Positions 1 to 9,264 of a stretch of DNA of 64,000 nucleotides are shown here, one piece after another. Below the pieces are notes generated by a model. That model was not told where the DNA came from. It ran no database searches and saw only the letters and a list, made by a program, of their open reading frames with translations. Each line of letters opens with the position of its first letter. Positions within the stretch are counted from its first letter, which is position 1. A program made the position numbers and the translations under genes. Source of the stretch: Streptomyces antarcticus (GTDB lineage Bacteria; Actinomycetota; Actinomycetes; Streptomycetales; Streptomycetaceae); assembly GCF_026627255.1 (NCBI RefSeq), contig NZ_JAPNLM010000004.1:124001-188000 (forward strand), given 5' to 3'.

Positions 1-1113
1 CTGCGCCACGTCTTCGTCGGCGGTGAGGCACTCGGACAGGACCTCGAGGACGAACTGCGCGGCCTCGGCTTCGCGGTCCACAACACGTACACCCTCAGCG
101 AGGCCGACTACGTGTGCCACCGCACCGGACCGCTCGCCGTCCCCCGCCCCGAAGGGGCACCCGGCACGGTCGTCGGCGTCCCGCTCGACATGCGGATCTA
201 CCTCTGCGACGCGGCGGGCCGGCTCGTACCGCCCGGCGTCGTCGGGGAGATCCACACCGGGGGCCCCGGACTGGCCGACGGCTACCTCGGCCGCCCCGAC
301 CTGACCGCCGAGCGCTTCCGGCCCAACCGGCTGGACCCCGCCGGGCCCGAGGTCCTCTTCCGTACCGGGGACCTCGCCCGCCACCTGCCCGACGGCCAGG
401 TCGAGTACGTCGGACGCGCCGACGACCAGGTCAAGGTGCGCGGGCAGCGGGTGGAGCCCGTCGAGGTGGAGACCGTGCTGCGCGCGCACCCGGGGGTCGC
501 CAACGCGGCCGTGGTGGGGACCCCGGACCCCGACCAGGGCGCCGTCCTCGTCGCCTACGTCGTCCCCGAGGGCGACGAGGTGCCGCCCGAGCGGCTGCGC
601 GAGCACCTCGCCGCCCGGCTGCCGGACTTCATGGTGCCCGCGCACCTGGCCTCGGTCCCCGCCCTGCCCCTCCTCGGCAGCGGCAAAGTCGACCGCAAGG
701 CGCTGCGCGTCCCACCGCGCACCCGCCCCGCCCTCGACGTGCCGTACGCCCCGCCCACCACCCCCGACCAGGAGCGGGCCGCCGCACTGGTGGCGCGCGT
801 CCTCGGCCTGGACACCGTCGGCGTCGACGACGACTTCTTCGACCTGGGCGGCGACTCCCTGCGCCTGATGCTGCTGCGCGGCTCACTGGAGTCGGCCTGC
901 GGACGCGAGATCGCCCTGGCCGACGTCTTCGCCGCCCGCACCCCGCGCGGCCACGCCCGTCTCCTCGGCGAGGCGTCCGAGCACCACGGCACCGGCACCG
1001 GCGCCGTCCCGGCACGCCGCCCCGCCGAACGGCGGCGCCCGCCGCGGCGCGGGAGCGCCGCACCGGCCGCCCGCACCCGCACACGCCCGTCCGAAGGAGG
1101 CGAACCGAGATGA
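1..1113 (+). CDS. Non-ribosomal peptide synthetase, C-terminal part (A-PCP), 5' end outside window
   Basis: The reading frame is open from base 1, so the gene starts upstream of the window. The visible part is the C-terminal half of an adenylation domain followed by a peptidyl carrier protein. Core motifs seen in order are a [18 protein letters not shown] segment, FRTGDLA (A7), [20 protein letters not shown] (A8) and [14 protein letters not shown] (A10, with the lysine). The carrier domain has [15 protein letters not shown], whose serine would take the phosphopantetheine arm. No condensation, epimerase or thioesterase domain follows; the last 50 residues are Arg/Pro-rich and may be a docking tail. 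The substrate-pocket residues lie upstream, so the amino acid activated cannot be predicted here. The stop codon overlaps the ATG of the next PKS gene (ATGA), which argues for one assembly line. Confidence 0.93.
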   Translation: MRHVFVGGEALGQDLEDELRGLGFAVHNTYTLSEADYVCHRTGPLAVPRPEGAPGTVVGVPLDMRIYLCDAAGRLVPPGVVGEIHTGGPGLADGYLGRPDLTAERFRPNRLDPAGPEVLFRTGDLARHLPDGQVEYVGRADDQVKVRGQRVEPVEVETVLRAHPGVANAAVVGTPDPDQGAVLVAYVVPEGDEVPPERLREHLAARLPDFMVPAHLASVPALPLLGSGKVDRKALRVPPRTRPALDVPYAPPTTPDQERAAALVARVLGLDTVGVDDDFFDLGGDSLRLMLLRGSLESACGREIALADVFAARTPRGHARLLGEASEHHGTGTGAVPARRPAERRRPPRRGSAAPAARTRTRPSEGGEPR

Positions 1114-4100
1114 ACGCGCCCCTGCCCGGCCACCCGAACCCGAACCCGGCTCCGGCTCCGGCCGCGGCCCCGGACGACGAGTACGCCGTCGCCGTCGTCG
1201 GCATGGCCGTGCGCCTGCCCGGCTGCGACAGCCTCGAGCGCTACTGGGAGATCCTCGCCGCGGGCGAGGACAACATCACCCGACGTGCGCGCACCACCGG
1301 CTCGTTCGTCCCGGCGTACGGCTCGATCCCGCGGCCCGCCCACTTCGATCCGGCGCGCTTCGGCATCGCCCCCTCCGAGGCCCTGCTCCTGGACCCGCAG
1401 CACCGACTGCTGCTGGAGGCCGCCGACGAAGCGCTGGCCGCCGCGAACGTCGACCGCGTCCGCACCCCGGCCGTCAGCGTCTACGCGGGTGTCGGCCACA
1501 ACGACTACGAGCGCTGGGTGGGCACCGCACTCGCCGGGCGCCCCGGCGTCGACGCCCAGGCCCTGGAGGTCACCAACCGGGGCGACTACGCCGCCACGCG
1601 CGTCGCCTACCGGCTCGGCCTGCACGGCGCCGCCGTGACCGTCCAGTCCGCCTGCTCCACCGCGCTCACCGCCGTCCACCTCGCCGTCCAGGACCTGCTC
1701 GGCCACGGCAGCGACCTCGCCGTCGCCGGAGTCGCCGCCGTACGGGTTCCGGCGCCGGGCGGCTACGGGGCACCGCTCGGCGGCATCGGCTCGCCGGACG
1801 GCGTGTGCCGGCCCTTCGACCGTGCGGCGGGCGGCTCCGTACCCGGTGACGGCGCCGGCGCCGTGGTGCTCAAGCGCCTCGCCGACGCGGTGCGCGACGG
1901 CGACGAGGTCTGGGCCGTCGTCCGCGGCACGGCCATGAACAACGACGGCTCCGGCAAGTCCGGCTTCGCGGGCGTCGACCCGGCCGCGCAGGCCGAAGTC
2001 ATCCGGGCCGCGCTGAACGTCGCGGGACTCGAACCCGCGGACATCGACTACGTCGAGGCGCACGGCAGCGGGACCCGCATCGGTGACGCCGCCGAGTGGA
2101 CCGCGCTCGGCGAGGTCTTCGCCGACGTGCGCCGCCCCGTCCACGTCGGCGCCGCCAAGGCGGGCCTCGGCCACCTGCGGGAGGCCGCGGGTCTCGCCGG
2201 ACTCGTCAAGGCCGTGCTGTCGCTGCGCCGCGGGCGGCTCGTCGCCACCCCGCACTTCGAGCGGCTGCCCACCGACCTCGCCCGTACGGAGGGGCCGTTG
2301 CGGCCGCTGGGCGAGGCCCTCGACTGGCCGGCCGCCGCGGACCGCCCCCGGCGCGCCGGAGTGAGCGCCTTCGGCCTCGGCGGGACCAACTGCCACGTCG
2401 TCCTCGAAGAGGCCCCTACCCGCCCGCGCGCCGCCGGGGAGGGGTCGGGGGGCGCGGAGTTGGTGCTGCTCTCCAGCCACCACCCCGACGCCCTGGACGC
2501 CGACCTCGCCGCCGTGCGCGACCACCTCGACCGCACCCCGTCGTGCACGGCCGACACCGCCTGGACCACGCAGACCTCACGCCACCGCCACCCGCACCGC
2601 GGCTACGCCGTCATCACCCCCGAGGGCGGAGCCGGGGCGGCGTTCGCGGCCGACCGGCTGCGCGTGCAGCGCGGGCGGGCCCCGGCGCAACCGCCCGAGG
2701 TGGTCTTCGTCCTGCCGGGCATCGGCAGCCACTACCCCGGCATGGGCGCCGACCTGGCCCGCACCGACCCCGTCTTCGCGGCGCACCTGCGGACCGCCGT
2801 CACGATCGCCGACGAGCTCACGGACGGGGCCGTCGGCCGGTCCTTCGCCGCGCCACGGGCGCGCCCCACCGGTGACGGCAGCCGCGTCGACCTGCGCGCC
2901 CTGCTGCGCCGCGACGGCGCCGGCCGACCGCCCCAGCGCGAGCTGCGCCAGGTCCACCTGTCCCTGTTCTGCCTTGAACACGCCATGGCCCGCACGCTCA
3001 TCGACCTCGGCATCCGGCCCGCGGCCCTCCTCGGGCACAGCCTGGGGGAGTGGGTGGCCGCGGTGCTGGCCGGCGTCATCGGCCTCGACGACGCCATGGC
3101 GGCCGTGGCCCGCCGCGCCGACCTCGTCGTGACGGCCGGGGAGGGCGCGATGCTCGGCGTGCTCGCCTCCGCCGCCGACGTCGAGCGGTACGCCGTCGAC
3201 GGCACCTGGCTCGCCGCCGACAACGGGCCCGGGCACTGTGTCTTCTCGGGGCGCCCGGCCGCGGTCGCGGCACTCGCCGAACGGCTGCGCGGCGACGGCT
3301 TCACCGTCCTGCCGGTCGACACCGCGCACCCCTTCCACACACCTCAGCTCACGCGGGCCGCCGACCTGCTCGGGGAGGACCTGCGCGCCGTACGGCTGAG
3401 CCCGGCGCGCATCCCGATCGCCTCCAGCGTCCTCGGCCGCTGGCTCGACGGAGAGGTGCCCCAGCCCTCCTACTGGCGCGACCACATGGTCGGCCGCGTC
3501 CGGTTCCGCACCGCCGCCGGGCTGGTCCTGGCCCGCCACCGCGTCCTGATCGAGGTCGGCCCCGGCACCGCCCGCCCGTGGATCGGCCAGAGCGACCCGG
3601 ACGCCGTGTGCGTACGGACCGTGCGGCAGTCCTACGAGCACGTGCCCGACCGGCAGATCCTGCTGGAGGCCCTCGGGGAGCTGTGGACCCACGGCGTCGA
3701 AGCGGACTGGGAGCGCCTGCACCCGGCCCCCGGGCGCCGGACGACACTGCCGCCCAGGAACCTGGTGCGGCGCAGGTACCTGCCGGACACGGCGCCGCCC
3801 GCCGACCCCTTCGCGCACCCCGCGTCCGCTCCGGCGGGCGCCGCGGCCGCGGCCGCCGGCGGGGGAGACGAAGACGCACGGGAGCACCGGCCGGAGCCGG
3901 CGGCGGAGCCGGTGACGCCCTCGACCGTGGCCGGATTCCTCGCGGAGCGCTTCCGCCTCCTCCTCGGCCTGCGCCAGGTTCACCCCGAGGACCACTTCTT
4001 CCACCTCGGCGGGGACTCGCTGATGGGCGTCCACCTCATCTCGGGCCTGAAGGAACTCACCGGCAGAGCCGTGCCCTCCTCGGTCGTCTTCGCCTCCGCG

Positions 4101-4196
4101 ACGCTCGGCGGCATGACGCGCGAGGTGGAGGACTGGCTGGCCACCCCGGAGCAACAGCGACCGGAGCCCATCGAGAACGAAAGCCGGACGCCATGA
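1110..4196 (+). CDS. Type I polyketide synthase module, KS-AT-ACP
   Basis: This 1028-residue single-module PKS starts at an ATG preceded by AAGGAGG and overlaps the NRPS stop codon. The ketosynthase (about residues 25-435) has active-site Cys182 in QSACSTA and both histidines, His318 (EAHGSGT) and His355 (GLGHLREA). The acyltransferase (about 530-830) has the GHSLGE nucleophile at Ser644 and an HPFH motif near residue 740. HPFH differs from the YASH signature of methylmalonyl-specific domains and is closer to the HAFH of malonyl or methoxymalonyl types. A short Ala/Pro linker leads to an ACP with LGGDSL (Ser970). There is no KR, DH, ER or TE, so the beta-keto group would be left unreduced unless the SDR at 8247 acts in trans. 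The adjoining fkb-like genes suggest methoxymalonyl-ACP as extender; that is inference. Confidence 0.93.
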   Translation: MNAPLPGHPNPNPAPAPAAAPDDEYAVAVVGMAVRLPGCDSLERYWEILAAGEDNITRRARTTGSFVPAYGSIPRPAHFDPARFGIAPSEALLLDPQHRLLLEAADEALAAANVDRVRTPAVSVYAGVGHNDYERWVGTALAGRPGVDAQALEVTNRGDYAATRVAYRLGLHGAAVTVQSACSTALTAVHLAVQDLLGHGSDLAVAGVAAVRVPAPGGYGAPLGGIGSPDGVCRPFDRAAGGSVPGDGAGAVVLKRLADAVRDGDEVWAVVRGTAMNNDGSGKSGFAGVDPAAQAEVIRAALNVAGLEPADIDYVEAHGSGTRIGDAAEWTALGEVFADVRRPVHVGAAKAGLGHLREAAGLAGLVKAVLSLRRGRLVATPHFERLPTDLARTEGPLRPLGEALDWPAAADRPRRAGVSAFGLGGTNCHVVLEEAPTRPRAAGEGSGGAELVLLSSHHPDALDADLAAVRDHLDRTPSCTADTAWTTQTSRHRHPHRGYAVITPEGGAGAAFAADRLRVQRGRAPAQPPEVVFVLPGIGSHYPGMGADLARTDPVFAAHLRTAVTIADELTDGAVGRSFAAPRARPTGDGSRVDLRALLRRDGAGRPPQRELRQVHLSLFCLEHAMARTLIDLGIRPAALLGHSLGEWVAAVLAGVIGLDDAMAAVARRADLVVTAGEGAMLGVLASAADVERYAVDGTWLAADNGPGHCVFSGRPAAVAALAERLRGDGFTVLPVDTAHPFHTPQLTRAADLLGEDLRAVRLSPARIPIASSVLGRWLDGEVPQPSYWRDHMVGRVRFRTAAGLVLARHRVLIEVGPGTARPWIGQSDPDAVCVRTVRQSYEHVPDRQILLEALGELWTHGVEADWERLHPAPGRRTTLPPRNLVRRRYLPDTAPPADPFAHPASAPAGAAAAAAGGGDEDAREHRPEPAAEPVTPSTVAGFLAERFRLLLGLRQVHPEDHFFHLGGDSLMGVHLISGLKELTGRAVPSSVVFASATLGGMTREVEDWLATPEQQRPEPIENESRTP

Positions 4197-5035
4197 CCCC
4201 ACCCACCATCGGAGTGCTCGGAGCCGGAGTCATCGGAGCCAGCGTCGCCCACGCCGCCGCGGCGGCCGGGTACGCGGTGACGCTCGTCGACTCCGACGCC
4301 GCCGCACTCGACACCGCCCGCGCCGCCGTCCGCCGCCACCAGCGGCTCGCCACCCTCCTCGGCGGCGCGGGCGCCCCCGCACTGGACATCCGCCCCTCCA
4401 CCGACCTCGCGGCCCTGAGGGACGTGGAGCTCGTCGTGGAGAACACCACCGAGTCGGAGGAGGCGAAACGAGCCCTCTACCCGGAGCTGGAGAAGGTCCT
4501 CGCCCCCGGCACGACCATCGCCGCCAACACCTCCGCCGTTCCCATCGGCCGGCTCGCCGAACAGCTCGCCGACCCGGGCCGCGTCGTCGGCGTCCACTTC
4601 ATGAACCCGGTCGACCGGATCGGCATGGTCGAAGTCGTCCGCGGCGAGGACAGCTCCGACGCGGCCATGCGGGACGTCGACCTGATGCTGCGGCGTCTGG
4701 GCAAGGAGGCCGTCGTCGTCCGGGACGCGCCCGGCTTCGTCATCAACCGCGTCCTCATGCCGGTCGTCAACCTCGCCGCCGCCGTCGTCGCGGACGGCGT
4801 CGCCACCCCGAGCCAGGTCGACGACCTCTTCAAGGGCTGCCTCGGTCACACCTCGGGGCCGCTTCGCACCGCCGACCTCATCGGCATCGACACCGTCGTC
4901 CGCACCCTGGAGGTGCTGCACGACCACTACGGAACCGACGAGTTCGCCACCCATCCGGCGCTGCGCCGGATGGTCGACCAGGGCCTGCTCGGCACCAAGA
5001 GCGGCCGCGGCTTCTACTCCTACGACGGGAACTGA
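4193..5035 (+). CDS. 3-hydroxyacyl-CoA dehydrogenase family protein, FkbK-like
   Basis: This 280-residue protein has an N-terminal Rossmann fold with GAGVIG at residues 8-13. The NAD-binding body and C-terminal helical domain are of the 3-hydroxyacyl-CoA dehydrogenase family (VVENTTESEEAKRALYPELE, GVHFMNPVDR, DAPGFVINR, GTKSGRGFYSY). In methoxymalonyl-ACP pathways the FkbK-type enzyme oxidises the glyceryl-derived hydroxyacyl-ACP. The gene overlaps the PKS stop codon (ATGA) and is followed after 3 bases by the carrier-protein gene. Gene order is K-J-I-H and then a methyltransferase, matching the known methoxymalonyl gene sets (FK520, ansamitocin types). Function in this strain is inferred from that context. 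Confidence 0.88.
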   Translation: MTPPTIGVLGAGVIGASVAHAAAAAGYAVTLVDSDAAALDTARAAVRRHQRLATLLGGAGAPALDIRPSTDLAALRDVELVVENTTESEEAKRALYPELEKVLAPGTTIAANTSAVPIGRLAEQLADPGRVVGVHFMNPVDRIGMVEVVRGEDSSDAAMRDVDLMLRRLGKEAVVVRDAPGFVINRVLMPVVNLAAAVVADGVATPSQVDDLFKGCLGHTSGPLRTADLIGIDTVVRTLEVLHDHYGTDEFATHPALRRMVDQGLLGTKSGRGFYSYDGN

Positions 5036-5038
5036 ACC

Positions 5039-5320
5039 ATGGCTTCCCCGCACACCACCTCCACCCGGTCCCACACTCCTGACGAAGTGACGTCCACCGT
5101 ACGGGAGTTCATTGCCCGGCTCAGCGGGCGTCCCGGCATCACGGACGACAGGCCGCTCATCTCCGACGGCGTCCTCGACTCCGTGGCCGCCGTCCAGATG
5201 GTCGACTTCGTCGAGCGCACCTTCTCCATCGAGATCGGCGACGAGGACCTCGAACTCGTCCACTTCGACTCGATCCGGGGTCTCGCCGGGCTCGTCAACC
5301 GCAGGCTGGCGGCCTCGTGA
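5039..5320 (+). CDS. Free-standing acyl carrier protein, FkbJ-like
   Basis: This 93-residue protein is a single acyl carrier domain. The attachment site is Ser48 in DGVLDSVAAVQM, which matches the DS(L/V) motif of stand-alone ACPs. In methoxymalonyl-ACP pathways this protein carries the glyceryl unit loaded by the FkbH-like enzyme through oxidation and O-methylation, and then delivers it to the PKS acyltransferase. It lies between the dehydrogenase and acyl dehydrogenase genes; its stop codon overlaps the GTG of the next gene. The phosphopantetheinyl transferase at 10536 is a plausible activating enzyme. Confidence 0.9.
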   Translation: MASPHTTSTRSHTPDEVTSTVREFIARLSGRPGITDDRPLISDGVLDSVAAVQMVDFVERTFSIEIGDEDLELVHFDSIRGLAGLVNRRLAAS

Positions 5321-6501
5321 CCGGCTCCGCGCCCGAGGCACTCCTGGAGGCACTGCGCGACGACGCGTTCGCCGCCCGGGCCACGGCTTGGGAACGCGCG
5401 GGCGCCGTACCGCGCGAGGACATCGACGCACTGGCCGGCCTCGGACTGCTCGGCCTGACCGTGGACACCGCCCACCACGGCAGCGGGACGCCGCTCGCCG
5501 CCGTCACCGACGTGCACCGCCTGGTGGCCGCCGCCTCACCCAGTCTGCACAGCCTTCTCGTCGTCCACGCCATGGTCTGCCACGCGGTACGCCGCTGGGC
5601 CGCTCCCGCGCTGCGCGACACGCTGCTGCCCGACCTGGCGACAGGCCGGATCCTCGCCGCGTTCGCGCTCACCGAGCAGGAGGCCGGCGCGGACATCGGC
5701 GCCCTGACCACCACCATCGAAAGCGACGGCGACACCCTGCGGGTCACCGGCACCAAGCGCTGGCTGTCGTTCGGCCAGATCGCCGACACGTACCTCGTCT
5801 TCGGCAGCACAGCGGGGCGCGGCAGCTGCGCACTGGTGGACGCCGGTGCGGGCGTACACGTCGGCGCGGAACCCGTCACCGCGGGGCTGCGCGCCGCACG
5901 GCTCGCCCGCGTCACGTTCGACGGCGCCACCGTACCGGCCGCCCGCGCGGTCGGCCGCCCCGGCTTCGGCATCCCCTTCGTGGTGACGTCCTGCCTGACG
6001 CTGGGCAGGCTGTACGTCGCCGCCGGCGCCGTGGGCGTCGCGGAGGCCGCCCTGCGCCTCGCCGCCGACCACGCCGCCACCCGCGCCCAGGGCGGTGCCA
6101 CCCTGGGCGACCGGCAACTCGTCCGGGGGCTGCTCGCCGACGCCGCGCTCGCCACCGACGCCGCCGCCCGCTACGTACGGCAGACCGCCCACGAGGTCGA
6201 GGACCGGGCACCGTCCGCCGCGGTGACCGTCGCCCGCGCCAAGCTGCTGGCCAGCCGTGCGGCGAGCACCGCCACCGCCACCGCCTCCCGGCTCCTCGGC
6301 GCGGCCGGACAGGCCGAGGACCACCCGCTGGCCCGGCTGCACGCCGCCGCGCGCGTCCACGAGGTCATCGAGGGGCCGACCGAGGTGCTCCAGGACATCG
6401 TCGCCGCCGACCTCCTGCGCGGCCGGGGCGGCACCACGGACCGCGCACCGGTCCGGACGGCGGCGCACCACGGAGAGGACGACACCCATGCAGAACACTG
6501 A
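5317..6501 (+). CDS. Acyl-CoA/acyl-ACP dehydrogenase, FkbI-like
   Basis: This 394-residue flavoprotein starts at a GTG overlapping the ACP stop (GTGA). It shows the acyl-CoA dehydrogenase signatures: FALTEQEAGADIG in the middle domain, GTKRWLSFGQIADTYLVF, and a C-terminal helical domain ending in VHEVIEGPTEVLQDIVAADLL, which contains the family's catalytic-region glutamates. In methoxymalonyl-ACP assembly the FkbI-type enzyme oxidises the hydroxyacyl-ACP on the way to hydroxymalonyl-ACP. The last residues overlap the start of the following FkbH-like gene by 14 bases, so the two are probably translationally coupled. Confidence 0.9.
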   Translation: MTGSAPEALLEALRDDAFAARATAWERAGAVPREDIDALAGLGLLGLTVDTAHHGSGTPLAAVTDVHRLVAAASPSLHSLLVVHAMVCHAVRRWAAPALRDTLLPDLATGRILAAFALTEQEAGADIGALTTTIESDGDTLRVTGTKRWLSFGQIADTYLVFGSTAGRGSCALVDAGAGVHVGAEPVTAGLRAARLARVTFDGATVPAARAVGRPGFGIPFVVTSCLTLGRLYVAAGAVGVAEAALRLAADHAATRAQGGATLGDRQLVRGLLADAALATDAAARYVRQTAHEVEDRAPSAAVTVARAKLLASRAASTATATASRLLGAAGQAEDHPLARLHAAARVHEVIEGPTEVLQDIVAADLLRGRGGTTDRAPVRTAAHHGEDDTHAEH

Positions 6502-7627
6502 GCCGCACACCCCGGCCGCCCCGCGGGTCAAGTGCGTGGTCTGGGACCTGGACGACACCCTGTGGGACGGCACGCTGCTCGAAGGCGACGACCTCAGCGT
6601 CCCCGAAGCCAACCGGAGGCTGGTCCGGACCCTCGACGAGCACGGCATCCTCCAGTCCGTCGCCAGCCGCAACGAGCCAGGCCCGGTCGCGGAGCAGCTG
6701 AGCGCCTTCGGCCTCGACGCGTACTTCCTCTACCCGCAGGTCGGCTGGTCGGCCAAGTCCGCCTCGCTGCGCGCCGTCCTCCGGGAGCTGAACATCTCCC
6801 CCGACAGCGTCCTGTTCGTGGACGACTCGGAGTTCGAGCGGGCCGAAGTGGCCAGCGAACTGCCCCAGGTGCGGTGCATGACCAGGCAGGAGCTGCACGC
6901 CCTGGTGGCCGACGGCGGTGTGCTGCCCGCGCAGGTCACCGACGACGCGCGGCGCCGCCGGTCGATGTACCTGGCGGAGAGCAGGCGCCGCAGCCACGAG
7001 GTGGCGTTCGACGGGCCGGGGGAGGAGTTCCTGCGTTCGCTCGACATGACCCTGCGCGTGCGCGAGGCGACTCCCGCGGACCTCGCCCGCGCCGCCGAAC
7101 TGACCCAGCGCACCCACCAGCTCAACACCACCGGCATCACCTTCGACGAGGCCGAGCTCGCGTCGCTGACACGGCACCCGGACCACCGCGTGCTCGTCGC
7201 CGAACTCGACGACCGCTTCGGCACGTACGGCACGATCGGCCTCGCCGTCATCGGTACCGGCCGGACAGACGCGGCAGCGGTGGCGGACCCGCACGCCGAC
7301 GCCGCGCCCCCGTGGACGATCCGCCTGCTGCTGATGTCGTGCCGGGTGATGGGCCGCAACGTCGGCTCCACCCTGATCGCGGCCGTCGCCCGGCTGGCCG
7401 CCGCGCACGGTGCCGGCACCGTCGCCCTCTTCCGGCCCACCGAACGCAACCGGCAGATGCTCGTCACCTACCGGTTCGCGGGATTCACCGTCGAATCCCG
7501 TACGGACGACCTCGTCGTCCTCTCCCTCCCCGACGAGCGCCGCCCGGCCGTGCCCGGCTACGTGCGCCTCGTCGTCGACGACAACCCCGTCGCCCCGCGC
7601 GGCACGACCAAGGAGCTGACCGCATGA
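6488..7627 (+). CDS. FkbH-like HAD-family glyceryl-transferring protein
   Basis: This 379-residue protein begins at an ATG 14 bases before the end of the previous gene, with GGAGAGG upstream. The N-terminal half is a HAD domain with Asp20 and Asp22 in WDLDDTLWDG and the second acidic motif LFVDDSEFER. The C-terminal part has the GNAT-like fold typical of FkbH proteins (RTHQLNTTGI, LLLMSCRVMGRNV). FkbH proteins take 1,3-bisphosphoglycerate, remove phosphate and load the glyceryl group on the partner ACP, the first step to methoxymalonyl-ACP. The length matches family members. The set of dehydrogenase, ACP, acyl dehydrogenase and FkbH around it makes this role likely. Confidence 0.92.
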   Translation: MQNTEPHTPAAPRVKCVVWDLDDTLWDGTLLEGDDLSVPEANRRLVRTLDEHGILQSVASRNEPGPVAEQLSAFGLDAYFLYPQVGWSAKSASLRAVLRELNISPDSVLFVDDSEFERAEVASELPQVRCMTRQELHALVADGGVLPAQVTDDARRRRSMYLAESRRRSHEVAFDGPGEEFLRSLDMTLRVREATPADLARAAELTQRTHQLNTTGITFDEAELASLTRHPDHRVLVAELDDRFGTYGTIGLAVIGTGRTDAAAVADPHADAAPPWTIRLLLMSCRVMGRNVGSTLIAAVARLAAAHGAGTVALFRPTERNRQMLVTYRFAGFTVESRTDDLVVLSLPDERRPAVPGYVRLVVDDNPVAPRGTTKELTA

Positions 7628-8247
7628 AGGCCTTCACCCAGAGCTGGACCGACACCTTCTCCTCCGTGTACTCGGAGGAGCCGCTCGCCACACTCTCCTG
7701 GTTCAACGCCTCTCCGGGCCTCGAACTCGTCAAGCGCGTCATCGACGGCACCCTCAAGCCCGGCCAGCGCCTCATCGACCTGGGCAGCGGCCCGGGCGTC
7801 GACGCCGTGTTCCTGTCGGTTCAGGGACTCGACGTGACGGGTGTCGACCTGTCGGCCGACGCAGTCGCCCGTGCCCGCAAGTGGGCCGAACTCGCTGGCG
7901 CCTCCGCGGACTTCGTTGAGGGCGACGTGCTCGACGTGCCGCTCCCGGACGGCTCGGCCGATGTCGTCACCGACTCGTTCGTCTTCCACAACATGCGCGA
8001 CGAGGCACGCGGCCGGTACGCCGACGAGGTGCACCGCCTGCTGAAGCCGGGCGGGCTCTTCCTCCTCAACTCCTTCTCCGACCACATGGTCGAGGGCACC
8101 GGACCGCGCCGCATCACCAGCGACGAGATCCTCGGGACCTTCCGCTCCGACCGTTTCACCTGCGTGGGCCTGTACGTGTACCGCAACGTCCCCACGCGCA
8201 CCAAGCCCGACCAGTTGCACTGGTTCGGCGAATTCCGGGCCCGCTGA
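7624..8247 (+). CDS. Class I SAM-dependent methyltransferase, possible FkbG role
   Basis: This 207-residue protein has the SAM-binding motif LIDLGSGPGVDAVFL, an acidic end of strand 2 (GVDLS), and the post-motif segments FVEGDVLDVPLPDGSADVV and LKPGGLFLLNSF. It looks like a UbiE/methyltransf_11-type enzyme. Its position directly after the FkbH-like gene, with an ATGA overlap, suggests that it O-methylates hydroxymalonyl-ACP, the FkbG step. Known FkbG proteins are usually of the catechol-O-methyltransferase-like subfamily, which this does not obviously resemble. Late tailoring of the peptide-polyketide product is an alternative. Confidence 0.85.
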   Translation: MKAFTQSWTDTFSSVYSEEPLATLSWFNASPGLELVKRVIDGTLKPGQRLIDLGSGPGVDAVFLSVQGLDVTGVDLSADAVARARKWAELAGASADFVEGDVLDVPLPDGSADVVTDSFVFHNMRDEARGRYADEVHRLLKPGGLFLLNSFSDHMVEGTGPRRITSDEILGTFRSDRFTCVGLYVYRNVPTRTKPDQLHWFGEFRAR

Positions 8248-8981
8248 TGCGCGTCGTCGTCACCGGGGGCGGCCGGGGCATCGGACGCGCCGTCGCGCTC
8301 GGTTTCGCCGAGCGCGGCGCCCAGGTCGCCCTGATGGCCCGCACCGCCGCCCAAGTGGAGTCGGTGGCCGCGGAGATCGAGGCTCTCGGAGCCGAGAGCC
8401 TCGCGCTGCCGGCCGACGTCGGGGACGAGCGGCAGGTGCAGCGTTGCGCCGAGCGGGTGACCGAGACGTTCGGCGGCGTGGACGTGCTCGTCAACGCCGC
8501 CGGGCTGTTCGACATGGGCCCCACCACGGAGTTCTCCGTGGACGACGCCCGCGCACTGCTGGACACGAACGTCATCGGCACCTTCCTCACCTGCAAGGTC
8601 TTCGGCAGGCACCTGCTGGAGCAAGGCCACGGCAAGATCGTCAACTTCTGCTCGCTGCTGTCGTACACCGCGTTTCCCGAACGGGCGCTGTACGCGGCGA
8701 GCAAGGGTGGCGTCCTGCAGCTGACCCGCAGCCTGGGCGTCGAGTGGGCCGCACGCGGCGTCAACGTCAACGCGGTGGCCCCCGGCATGATCCGCATCGA
8801 GACCCCGCACCCGGCCGCGCTCACCGAGGACGCCATCGTCGGGCGCATTCCCGCCGGCAGGCGCGGCAGGCCGCAGGACATCGTCGGCCCCGTCCTCTTC
8901 CTGGCCTCCCCGGAGGCCGACTACATCAACGGCCAGACCCTGGTCGTGGACGGAGGCTGGCTCAGCTATGGATACCTCTGA
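8247..8981 (+). CDS. Short-chain dehydrogenase/reductase, FabG-like
   Basis: This 244-residue SDR has the NADPH-binding TGGGRGIGRAV motif at the N-terminus, VNAAG in the core, and the catalytic triad region CSLLSYTAFPERALYAASKG (Ser, Tyr-x-x-x-Lys). The C-terminus FLASPEADYINGQTLVVDGGW is typical of classical SDRs such as beta-ketoacyl reductases. It starts at an ATG whose first base is the last base of the methyltransferase stop codon. Because the visible PKS module has no ketoreductase, a trans-acting reductive role on the product or on a precursor is plausible but unproven. Its 3' end overlaps the next small gene by 14 bases. Confidence 0.9.
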   Translation: MRVVVTGGGRGIGRAVALGFAERGAQVALMARTAAQVESVAAEIEALGAESLALPADVGDERQVQRCAERVTETFGGVDVLVNAAGLFDMGPTTEFSVDDARALLDTNVIGTFLTCKVFGRHLLEQGHGKIVNFCSLLSYTAFPERALYAASKGGVLQLTRSLGVEWAARGVNVNAVAPGMIRIETPHPAALTEDAIVGRIPAGRRGRPQDIVGPVLFLASPEADYINGQTLVVDGGWLSYGYL

Positions 8982-9243
8982 ACACCCCCTGTCCATCGGC
9001 GTCTTCCACGGCGCGTCCCCGGGACACTCGCCGCGCCACGTGGCAACGGCGAACGCACCGGGCGGCCTCGTCGCCGCCCGCGGCCACCGGCTGGTGTACG
9101 GCGCGGGCGGCGTCGGCCTGATCGGCGCGGTCGCCCGGGCCGCCGAGCCGGTCCGCATCGCCTCCGACCCGTGCGAGGCCCTCGACATGATCACCTCGGC
9201 CCGCGCCGGGGCCCCGGCGGGAGCGTCCGATGCCGGAGCGTGA
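8968..9243 (+). CDS. LOG-family-like protein with internal deletion (91 residues)
   Basis: The first 50 residues (GVFHGASPGHSP then AARGHRLVYGAGGVGLIGAVARAA) match the N-terminus of LOG proteins, the 'lysine decarboxylase-like' phosphoribohydrolases. The sequence then jumps directly to a stretch like the LOG C-terminus (VRIASDPCEALDMI). About 110-120 central residues are missing, including the PGGxGTxxE catalytic motif of the family (from memory). The frame is intact and the ATG has a GGAGG upstream inside the SDR gene, so it may still be translated. Either it is a decaying cluster gene or a shortened protein with a non-catalytic role; catalysis by the LOG mechanism is not expected. Confidence 0.6.
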   Translation: MDTSEHPLSIGVFHGASPGHSPRHVATANAPGGLVAARGHRLVYGAGGVGLIGAVARAAEPVRIASDPCEALDMITSARAGAPAGASDAGA

Positions 9244-9264
9244 ACGCCGCACGGGGGTGGACCG

